Of a stretch of DNA of 9,629 nucleotides, positions 1-4,769 are shown one piece after another. A model generated the notes under the pieces. The model made no database searches. It was not told where the DNA came from and worked only from the letters and a program-made list of their open reading frames with translations. The position numbers and the translations under genes are program-made. Position 1 is the first letter of the stretch. The number at the start of each line of letters is the position of its first letter. The stretch is taken from assembly GCA_002483395.1 (NCBI GenBank), contig DLHV01000220.1, forward strand, positions 3,261 through 12,889, written 5' to 3'. Source of the DNA: Chloracidobacterium sp. UBA7659 (GTDB taxonomy: Bacteria > Acidobacteriota > Blastocatellia > Pyrinomonadales > Pyrinomonadaceae).

Positions 1-581
1 TTCAGAATATTGTTAATCAGGAAGTTTTGACCAAAGACAATGTTGCTCTGAGATTTTCGTTTTTCGTTGAATATCAAATTAGTGATACCGATAGATTTCT
101 TGAAAAAATAGATGTTTTTGCCAATTCTTACAACATCTTCGTGGCTGCAGAACAGCTTATTCATAATCTCTCGCAGATTTATCTGAGAAGAACTATCTCG
201 CAAATCGAAAGCGAAGAATTAAACGAAAAACGCAATGAGATTTTAACGGAGATTCCTGAAGATTTACAGAAAGAATTAAGGGATTGCGGAATTCAAATCG
301 TTCGACTTTTGGTCAAAGATCTGACCTTTCCCAAATCGATCCAAGATTTGTTTGCCAAACAGCTTGAAGCTAAGATCAGATCGAAGGCTGATTTAGAAAA
401 TGCGAGGACACAGGTTGCGATGGCGCGTGCGTTAAAAAATGCTTCGGAATTGATGAAAGGCGACGAAAATATTAAGTTTGTGCAAATGCTCGAAACCATT
501 ACGAAAATTGCCGAAAAAGGTAAGCATACTTTTATTATTGGCGATCTGGCACAAAACGCCGTAAATTTGAAAAAAGATTAG
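1..581 (+). CDS. SPFH/band-7 (slipin/stomatin-like) protein, C-terminal part, cut by window edge
   Basis: The frame is open from the left edge (first full codon at 3), so the true start lies outside the window; the TTG at 27 is an internal Leu. The visible 192 residues begin with a QEVLTKDNVALRF stretch, which matches the strand typical of stomatin/slipin SPFH domains (consensus like 'QEVLTKDNVSV'). Then come the second half of the SPFH domain, a 'CGIQIVRLLVKDLTFP' segment like the 'GI.V..V.I.D...P' of the family, and an Ala/Lys/Glu-rich coiled-coil helix from about residue 115 to 160. Family members form oligomers on membranes and scaffold proteases or other membrane proteins; the N-terminal membrane segment would be upstream. 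The gene is AT-rich (two 60-base lines count 25% and 37% GC), unlike the GC-rich BMC-H gene 31 bases later. Whether it works with the BMC is unknown. The family call is firm, the subfamily less so. Confidence 0.85.
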   Translation, partial: QNIVNQEVLTKDNVALRFSFFVEYQISDTDRFLEKIDVFANSYNIFVAAEQLIHNLSQIYLRRTISQIESEELNEKRNEILTEIPEDLQKELRDCGIQIVRLLVKDLTFPKSIQDLFAKQLEAKIRSKADLENARTQVAMARALKNASELMKGDENIKFVQMLETITKIAEKGKHTFIIGDLAQNAVNLKKD

Positions 582-598
582 TTTTACAAGAAACACAC

Positions 599-603
599 AG
601 GAG
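599..603 (+). promoter_or_regulatory. Ribosome binding site of the BMC-H gene
   Basis: AGGAG lies 9 bases before the ATG at 613. It is the only strong Shine-Dalgarno sequence in the plus-strand cluster. The three BMC-P genes and the small gene after them lack one, so BMC-H is likely the most highly translated member, as expected for the main facet protein. Confidence 0.75.
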
Positions 604-612
604 CAAAACTAA

Positions 613-891
613 ATGCAAGAAGCTTTAGGGATGGTCGAATGTAAGGGGCTTGTCGCGATGATCGAGGCTGCCGATGCGATGGTAAAGGCCGCTAACGTCC
701 AATTGATAGGCTATGAGAAGATAGGGGCCGGCTTCGTAACGGCGATCGTCCGCGGGGACGTAGCGGCCGTCAAAGCCGCGACAGACGCTGGCGCTGCGGC
801 TGCCCGACGGGTTGGTGAACTGGTCAGTGTTCATGTCATTCCCCGTCCGCATTCGAGTGTTGATGAACGCCTGCCGGTAGTTATGAAGTAG
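613..891 (+). CDS. BMC-H: hexameric bacterial microcompartment shell protein (PduA/EutM type)
   Basis: This 92-residue protein has one BMC domain covering nearly its whole length, the usual size for single-domain shell proteins. It opens with [13 protein letters not shown], nearly the PduA/EutM start. It carries the central-pore loop KIGAG at residues 36-40 (PduA has KIGSG, so the pore-lining Ser is Ala here), then VTAIVRGDV and [14 protein letters not shown]. Lys25-Ala26 and the VIPRPH segment with Arg78 correspond to the inter-hexamer contact residues Lys26 and Arg79 of PduA. Such hexamers tile into the flat facets of a protein shell around enzymes, and the pore passes small polar metabolites. 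The start is fixed by an AGGAG 9 bases upstream. Three vertex-protein genes follow on the same strand. The GC content is high (one internal 60-base line counts 70%). The substrate class cannot be deduced from this protein alone. Confidence 0.97.
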   Translation: MQEALGMVECKGLVAMIEAADAMVKAANVQLIGYEKIGAGFVTAIVRGDVAAVKAATDAGAAAARRVGELVSVHVIPRPHSSVDERLPVVMK

Positions 892-960
892 GCGGTAGGC
901 GGAAGGCAGTTGGCGGTAACGCCCACTTTTCTGCCAACCGCCATCGGCCAACTGCCAACT
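891..960. repeat. Intergenic imperfect inverted repeat between BMC-H and first BMC-P
   Basis: Both arms are built from short tandem units of about 7 bases (variants of GGCGGTA and AGTTGGC on the left, their complements on the right). The clearest stem is GGCAGTTGGC at 905-914, which pairs perfectly with GCCAACTGCC at 947-956. A smaller GGCG/CGCC hairpin lies at 912-923. The repeat begins in the last base of the BMC-H stop codon and ends 4 bases before the next ATG, so it fills the whole gap. It may act as an RNA hairpin that sets the BMC-H to BMC-P expression ratio; that role is inferred. Confidence 0.8.
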
Positions 961-964
961 CTCT

Positions 965-1243
965 ATGATAATCGGACGCATACTCGGCACCGTCGTGTCG
1001 ACCCAAAAAGACGAGCGTTTGCTCGGGAAAAAACTGCTGATCGTAAAACCCGTAAATCTGGACGGCACCGATCAAAGCGGTTATGTCGTCGCGGTAGACA
1101 CGGTCGGAGCCGGATTTCATGAAAAGGTGATCGTTGTCGGCGGTTCGTCGGCCCGCATGGCCGAAGGCAACAAGGATTGCCCGGTTGATTCCGCGATTAT
1201 CGGCGTAATAGATACGATTGATTTTACAAGTCCGCAGAACTAG
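965..1243 (+). CDS. BMC-P 1: pentameric microcompartment vertex protein (EutN/CcmL family)
   Basis: The 92-residue protein has the full EutN/CcmL signature. It starts MIIGRILGTVVSTQKDERL, followed by GKKLLIV, then AVDTVGAGFHEKVIVVGGSSAR in the middle and the C-terminal PVDSAIIGVIDTID. The family forms pentamers that close the twelve corners of the icosahedral shell. This is the most canonical of the three paralogues because it retains the GGSSAR motif. The ATG at 965 sits directly after the hairpin repeat and has no Shine-Dalgarno sequence, so translation may be weak or depend on coupling with BMC-H. That would fit the low copy number needed for vertices. It is followed after 7 bases by the second paralogue. 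Confidence 0.95.
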   Translation: MIIGRILGTVVSTQKDERLLGKKLLIVKPVNLDGTDQSGYVVAVDTVGAGFHEKVIVVGGSSARMAEGNKDCPVDSAIIGVIDTIDFTSPQN

Positions 1244-1250
1244 TCCACGG

Positions 1251-1526
1251 ATGCAGATCGCACGCATAATCGGAACGGTAATTTCCACGGTAAAGAACGA
1301 AACCCTGGAGGGGCGAAAGTTTCTTATTGTCCAAACGCTTGACGCCAACCTAAAAAAGAAGGGAAGCCCGATGATTGCTCTCGATGCCGTCGGTGCAGGT
1401 GTTGGGGAACTGGTCTTTTGGTGCCGCGGCAAGGAGGCTTCGTTTCCGTTCAAACGCGACGAAACGCCGACCGACTGTACTATCGTTGGAATAATCGATT
1501 CGGACGCACATGTTTATCAGAAGTGA
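1251..1526 (+). CDS. BMC-P 2: divergent pentameric vertex protein (EutN/CcmL family)
   Basis: The protein is 91 residues long. The start MQIARIIGTVISTVKNETL aligns with the starts of the other two vertex proteins, so the ATG at 1251 is chosen over the in-frame ATG at 1218, which would overlap the preceding gene. The family core is present: GRKFLIVQ, then ALDAVGAGVGELVFW, then the C-terminal DCTIVGIIDSD. It is the most divergent copy: the Gly-Ser-Ser-Ala-Arg loop of the first paralogue is replaced by a charged, aromatic stretch, CRGKEASFPFKRDETP. That change could give a different partner contact at the vertex. The gene begins 7 bases after the first paralogue, with no obvious ribosome binding site. 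Its stop codon lies inside the left arm of the following inverted repeat. Confidence 0.93.
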   Translation: MQIARIIGTVISTVKNETLEGRKFLIVQTLDANLKKKGSPMIALDAVGAGVGELVFWCRGKEASFPFKRDETPTDCTIVGIIDSDAHVYQK

Positions 1527-1593
1527 ATCGAAAATCGTGAATCTTGATTAGAGAAGCCGATTTACGATTTACGATTCACGATTCACGATTCAC
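1523..1593. repeat. Intergenic inverted repeat of 7-base units between BMC-P 2 and BMC-P 3
   Basis: The right arm is a tandem of GATTCAC and GATTTAC heptamers. The left arm at 1523-1543 matches the reverse complement of 1573-1593 at 19 of 21 positions. The left arm contains the TGA stop of BMC-P 2 and the right arm ends one base before the ATG of BMC-P 3. The architecture is that of the 891-960 element, with an unrelated unit sequence. Confidence 0.88.
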
Positions 1594-1594
1594 T

Positions 1595-1882
1595 ATGCTC
1601 ATAGCCCGTGTCATCGGAAATGTCGTCGCAACGCAAAAAAACCAGCGTTACGAAGGAACGAGCGCAATGCTTTGCCGGCAAGTAACACCTGAAGGTGAGG
1701 ACATGGACTACACCTGTATCGCACTCGACTCCGTCAGTGCAGGCGAAGGAGACATCGTTATTATCGCCCAGGAAGGATGGTCCGCATCAACTGCCGCTAC
1801 CGGAAAACCGGGGGCCGCAATAGATTCGGCGATCGTCGGCGTAGTCGATTATATCGATTTGTTACCCGCTGAAATTAAATAG
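1595..1882 (+). CDS. BMC-P 3: pentameric vertex protein (EutN/CcmL family)
   Basis: The 95-residue protein starts MLIARVIGNVVATQKNQRY, in register with its two paralogues. The frame is open upstream to 1544, but those extra codons are made of the heptamer repeat, so the ATG at 1595 is the start. Conserved parts are YTCIALDSVSAGEGDIVII in the middle and AAIDSAIVGVVDYID at the end. The GSSAR loop is altered to EGWSASTAATGKPG. Three BMC-P paralogues beside one shell hexamer gene is a layout also known from Haliangium ochraceum and from Planctomycetes/Verrucomicrobia loci. The three copies may occupy different vertices or form mixed populations. No Shine-Dalgarno sequence precedes it. The next gene starts 15 bases after the stop. 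Confidence 0.95.
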   Translation: MLIARVIGNVVATQKNQRYEGTSAMLCRQVTPEGEDMDYTCIALDSVSAGEGDIVIIAQEGWSASTAATGKPGAAIDSAIVGVVDYIDLLPAEIK

Positions 1883-1897
1883 CGAGCCTCGGCCTGT

Positions 1898-2218
1898 ATG
1901 GAAACGGGAAATAATAACAACCTGGCCGAAAAAATCGCCAGAATCCTTGAAAATGACTCCCGGCCCAGTGATCTTTCGTCGATCCAGACGAGCATCGAAG
2001 AGATCAATTTAAGGCTCGATAAGATCGAATCAAAACCGCCGTTCTCGCCCGTCTCTCCTTCGATGGGGAAAACTCACGCATCCACAGAGCGGTTCTCCAT
2101 TATCGAAGCGTTCGCCGATGAGATCGTCGCCGGTCTGAACAAAGAAAAGGCCTGCACGTTCGAACCGAACGGCAAGCCTTGTGATCACTGCTCCATGTGC
2201 AGTTCCCGAGGTTTCTGA
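1898..2218 (+). CDS. Small BMC-linked protein with amphipathic N-terminal helix and four-Cys tail, unknown function
   Basis: I do not recognise a named family. The 106-residue protein has four visible parts. A likely amphipathic helix runs from about residue 8 to 19 (LAEKIARILEN), in the style of peptides that target cargo to BMC shells. A second helix at about 26-45 has Ile/Leu heptad spacing (coiled coil). A Pro/Ser-rich linker follows at 46-60, then a third amphipathic helix at 66-81 (SIIEAFADEIVAGL). The tail has Cys86, Cys95, Cys98 and Cys101 (C-x8-C-x2-C-x2-C), a plausible zinc or iron-sulfur ligand set, ending in SSRGF. It is the last gene of the shell cluster, 15 bases after BMC-P 3, so it is probably co-transcribed and BMC-related. 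It could be a cargo adaptor, a redox or metal carrier, or an assembly factor. Its stop is one base from the convergent lemA stop. Confidence 0.8.
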   Translation: METGNNNNLAEKIARILENDSRPSDLSSIQTSIEEINLRLDKIESKPPFSPVSPSMGKTHASTERFSIIEAFADEIVAGLNKEKACTFEPNGKPCDHCSMCSSRGF

Positions 2219-2219
2219 A

Positions 2220-2894
2220 CTACTTATTAGCGTTCGCAGCCGGTGCATTATTTGCTGGAGCCGCCGGTGCGGCAGGAGCTGTAGTTTTTCTCAACGAATT
2301 TGCATCGCCTACGCTTGGGGCTGTTCGCGCTCCCGGTTCGGCTTGGAAGAAAGGCTCTTCTTTAAAGCCAAGGAGGCCAGCCGTCAATACCGCAGGGAAC
2401 GAATTCCGCGTCGTGTTGTAGTCCGTAACAGCCTGATTGAAATCCAGCCGTGCGACATTGATTCTGTTCTCCGTACCTGAAAGCTCATCCTGAACCTTCA
2501 TAAATGCCTCGCTTGATCGCAAATCCGGATATTTCTCCTGTAGGCTCAGAAGGCGGCCGATTGTTCCGCCAAAGCTATTGTTGGCCTCAATAATCGCCTG
2601 TTTTTGTTCCGGCGTTTTATCGCCGCCCTCGCCTGCGCCCGGAGCCTGCTGGGCATTGAGAAGTCGCGACCGTGCGTCCGCGATCTGCCCAAATACTTCC
2701 TGCTCCTGCACACTCACCATTTTAGCGGCCTCGACCAGATTCGGGATCAAATCGGCTCGTCGCTGCAATGAGCTTTCAACATTCGCCCATTTTCCCTTCA
2801 CACCCTGCTGTTTTGCCGTAAGTTCGTTATAGCTGCATCCGCTCAGGCCGATTGCAGCAAACATTGCTATTGTTAATAATATTGATCTTTTCAT
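2220..2894 (-). CDS. lemA: LemA family lipoprotein
   Basis: The 224-residue protein has a lipoprotein signal: Lys-rich start MKRSILLTI, a hydrophobic core, and lipobox LSGC with the lipidated Cys at residue 20. The LemA domain follows with hallmark segments YNELTAKQQGVKGKWANVE, LQRRADLIPNLVE, the central YPDLRS before the 'F..VQDEL.GTENRI..AR..FN.AV..YN' helix, then NSFPAVL and GFKEEPFF near the end. The last 35 residues are low complexity (Ala/Pro/Asn). An in-frame ATG lies 15 bases upstream at 2909, but it overlaps the AGGAG that serves the second ATG, so 2894 is taken as the start. LemA proteins are membrane-attached helical proteins of poorly defined function, often encoded beside TPM-domain proteins as here. 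The usual single N-terminal transmembrane helix is replaced by a lipid anchor. It is probably last in a TPM, nucleotidyltransferase, lemA operon. Confidence 0.95.
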   Translation of the reverse strand: MKRSILLTIAMFAAIGLSGCSYNELTAKQQGVKGKWANVESSLQRRADLIPNLVEAAKMVSVQEQEVFGQIADARSRLLNAQQAPGAGEGGDKTPEQKQAIIEANNSFGGTIGRLLSLQEKYPDLRSSEAFMKVQDELSGTENRINVARLDFNQAVTDYNTTRNSFPAVLTAGLLGFKEEPFFQAEPGARTAPSVGDANSLRKTTAPAAPAAPANNAPAANANK

Positions 2895-2901
2895 TGTTCT
2901 T

Positions 2902-2906
2902 CTCCT
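2902..2906 (-). promoter_or_regulatory. Ribosome binding site that decides the lemA start
   Basis: AGGAG on the minus strand lies 7 bases before the ATG at 2894-2892. The alternative ATG at 2909-2907 directly precedes this site and has no Shine-Dalgarno sequence of its own at useful spacing, so the shorter lemA start is preferred. Confidence 0.75.
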
Positions 2907-2916
2907 CATAAAAAGT

Positions 2917-3000
2917 TAATTGTTTGGTGGTAATCGTTAATTGTTAACCGCGCTTTCACATGCCAAAACGATTAACCATCAACAATTACGATTTACGATT
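2917..3000. repeat. Intergenic inverted repeat between lemA and the nucleotidyltransferase gene
   Basis: The left arm has TAATTGTT at 2917-2924 and TAATCGTT at 2931-2938. The right arm has the complements AACGATTA at 2967-2974 and AACAATTA at 2981-2988, with further ACGATTT units up to 3000. The stop codon and last two sense codons of the nucleotidyltransferase gene (around 2993-3000) lie in the right arm. The arms are degenerate and gapped, but their spacing suggests an approximately 7-base unit. Confidence 0.75.
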
Positions 3001-3712
3001 TTCCTGATGCATCAACCGAATCGATAACGTTCTCGATCTGCTCCATATAATCGCCGAAGAGCCGATTTGCCTCTACGTCGTCCAGTTTACCTGCGAAATT
3101 ACTCTCACGAATATTAAATATTTTCTCAAACAAAGCCCCGTTCAGTTTCAGGTGCTGAATTGTCAGGGCCACGATCTCATGCTTAGTTGCCGGCGGCACG
3201 ACGCCATGCAGCAGCAGGACGGCCCGGAATAAAGCGGCAAAACTTGCCAAACTCTCTGCCATGAGTAGCTTCAATCCATCGACCGAAGCCGATGCCGAGA
3301 TATACTGGCGTCGAAGCTGTATCAGCTTGCTTCGCAGTTCGTATTCCGTCTGGTGGCGAAGAAATGCGTCCGAAATCTTCAGTCCGGCAAGCACGTCCGT
3401 ACCATACAGCACCTTACGGGCCTTCTCCATCTGGTGAAACTCGATCGGGAAGACATCGGCCGCGTTTTGCAGTTCCGATACAGTAAAATATACGGGAACG
3501 GGATGGCCCATCTTGTGCCATTCGCGCACACAAGCGTGGGCGTTGCGAAGATCGTCGGGCGCGATCTTGTGCAAGGCGATCAGCAGATTGTAGTCCGATT
3601 TCTGCGGAACAAAATCACCTGCCGCCGCCGAGCCGTACAAAACCACTGACGCCAGATTCTTGCCGTGCGTCGCCCTAAGATCATCGATAAATGCTTCAAA
3701 TTGATTCTTCAT
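2993..3712 (-). CDS. Nucleotidyltransferase-fold protein (NTP_transf_2-like) with altered DxD motif
   Basis: The 239-residue protein has an N-terminal Pol beta-like nucleotidyltransferase motif: VVLYGSAAAGDFVPQKSD with Gly27-Ser28, then Asp40-Tyr-Asn42. In active enzymes the motif is GS-x(n)-D-x-D and both Asp residues bind the metal, so Asn42 replaces the second ligand. The C-terminal half (about residues 115-235) looks all helical, as in the helical partner domains of minimal nucleotidyltransferases. No substrate can be named. The start at 3712 gives an N-terminus that begins a few residues before the fold, which fits the family; no strong ribosome binding site is seen. It sits between the TPM gene and lemA on the same strand with 98-base gaps on both sides, each filled by a hairpin repeat. 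It may be a pseudo-enzyme with a binding or regulatory role, or may belong to a subfamily where Asp-x-Asn is normal. Confidence 0.8.
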   Translation of the reverse strand: MKNQFEAFIDDLRATHGKNLASVVLYGSAAAGDFVPQKSDYNLLIALHKIAPDDLRNAHACVREWHKMGHPVPVYFTVSELQNAADVFPIEFHQMEKARKVLYGTDVLAGLKISDAFLRHQTEYELRSKLIQLRRQYISASASVDGLKLLMAESLASFAALFRAVLLLHGVVPPATKHEIVALTIQHLKLNGALFEKIFNIRESNFAGKLDDVEANRLFGDYMEQIENVIDSVDASGKS

Positions 3713-3733
3713 CTTTCTTAAAGTTTCTTAAAG

Positions 3734-3803
3734 GTCGTGAGTCTTGAGTCGTCAGTCTTAAGTCGAGCTTCCTGCTCAAGACTCAAGACTTATGACTCAC
3801 GAC
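3734..3803. repeat. Intergenic inverted repeat between the nucleotidyltransferase and TPM genes
   Basis: The arms consist of tandem units related to GACTCAA, GACTCAC and GACTTAT and their complements. The outer stem GTCGTGAGTC at 3734-3743 pairs perfectly with GACTCACGAC at 3794-3803. An inner stem GAGC at 3765-3768 pairs with GCTC at 3774-3777 around a TTCCT loop. The pairing between is imperfect and gapped. The element ends about 7 bases from the TPM stop codon. Confidence 0.88.
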
Positions 3804-3810
3804 TCATTTC

Positions 3811-4707
3811 TCACCAATCTCCTCCGGCACCGCCGCCCCCAAAGTCGCCGCCGCCGCCGAATCCGCCCCAGTCGCTTCCCCCTGATGAACCGCCCCAATC
3901 ACTGGAAGAAGATGAGGACGAACTACCTGACCCGCTGGTCAAAATTGAGCCGATCACCCAGGGCAAAGCGCTTGCCCCGCCGCCAAATCCACCGCCGCCC
4001 CATCGGTCGTTGTCATTACCCGATTTTCCGCCGCCGCGTCGATTGGACCAAATAATAAGGGCGATCACGCCGAACACCACGAGACAGCAAAATATGCTGT
4101 AAAGCCCACCAGATGTACCGGTCGAACCTCTATTTCTTTCCGTGTTTGCCGCGGGCGGAGCGTCGCCGCCGCTGCGCTTCGATTCGATCGTGCGGATGTA
4201 CGCATTAATCGTGTCCGCGATTCCCTTTGAATAATTTGCCTGTTTGAATTCAGGAACGAGGTATTGCCGCTGTAGGCCGCCGACGACACCGTCGGGCAGT
4301 TCGTCTTCGAGGTCCTTGCTGACCTGCGTGAAATATTTACGGTCGTCGATCGCTATAAAAAGCAGGGCGCTCGGGTTGTCGTCCGCTTTTGAACCAATTT
4401 TCCAACCGCGTGCAACCGCCAGCGAGTATTCCGAAATCGGCCGTTCTCCGGTCGTTTTCACCACAGCGACCGCAAGCTCCACACCATTTTTTTTCTGGAA
4501 ATCCTTAATGCGCGTCTCAAGCTGCTGCTTTGCCGCCGGATCGAAAACGCCTACATAGTCGTTGACCGGGCTCGTCGGGGCCGGCAGCGGTGATGTGTTT
4601 ATCGAGAAAGGAGCGTCGGCTTGCGCAAAGGCCGCAAGGGTGCTGAAAAGCAGAACCAGCACAGCCTGTGAATATTTTATTTTTGCCAAAGCAAATTTAA
4701 TTTTCAT
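3811..4707 (-). CDS. TPM domain (YgcG-like) exported membrane protein with Gly/Ser-rich tail
   Basis: This is a 298-residue protein. Residues 1-28 form a signal peptide with a Lys-rich start, a VLVLLFSTLAAF core and a likely cut after AFA. The TPM (TLP18.3/Psb32/MOLO-1) domain spans about 45-175: VNDYVGVFDPAAKQQLETRI, then GVELAVAVVKTT, then the GWKIGSKADDNPSALLFIAI and DDRKYF segment and the typical 'E..LPDG..G' turn. After a short linker a transmembrane helix lies at about 202-221 (YSIFCCLVVFGVIALIIW), followed by Arg residues, so the TPM domain should face outward. The tail from 224 is Gly/Ser-rich, with eight consecutive Ser near 262-269 and repeats of DWGG ending in GGDW. Such tails are typical of the bacterial YgcG group. 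The role is poorly known; the pairing with lemA is common. The gene lies 62 bases after dnaX on the same strand and has no clear ribosome binding site. Confidence 0.93.
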   Translation of the reverse strand: MKIKFALAKIKYSQAVLVLLFSTLAAFAQADAPFSINTSPLPAPTSPVNDYVGVFDPAAKQQLETRIKDFQKKNGVELAVAVVKTTGERPISEYSLAVARGWKIGSKADDNPSALLFIAIDDRKYFTQVSKDLEDELPDGVVGGLQRQYLVPEFKQANYSKGIADTINAYIRTIESKRSGGDAPPAANTERNRGSTGTSGGLYSIFCCLVVFGVIALIIWSNRRGGGKSGNDNDRWGGGGFGGGASALPWVIGSILTSGSGSSSSSSSSDWGGSSGGSDWGGFGGGGDFGGGGAGGDW

Positions 4708-4769
4708 TCAGTATGAACTGATTTTGCCAAATCTATGGAAAATACGAAAGTCGTGGGTTGAATGTTCCG

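Noticed and set aside
1523..1593. CRISPR-like or attachment-site reading of the tandem heptamers
   Set aside because: There are no spacers; the arms form one inverted pair and no integrase or cas gene is near.
1544..1594. Longer start for BMC-P 3
   Set aside because: The additional codons are the heptamer repeat; the paralogue alignment starts at 1595.
2895..2909. Upstream ATG for lemA
   Set aside because: It directly precedes the Shine-Dalgarno AGGAG of the second ATG and has no binding site of its own.
3737..4102. Proline-rich open frame on the plus strand
   Set aside because: It is the antisense image of the Gly/Ser-rich tail of the TPM protein.
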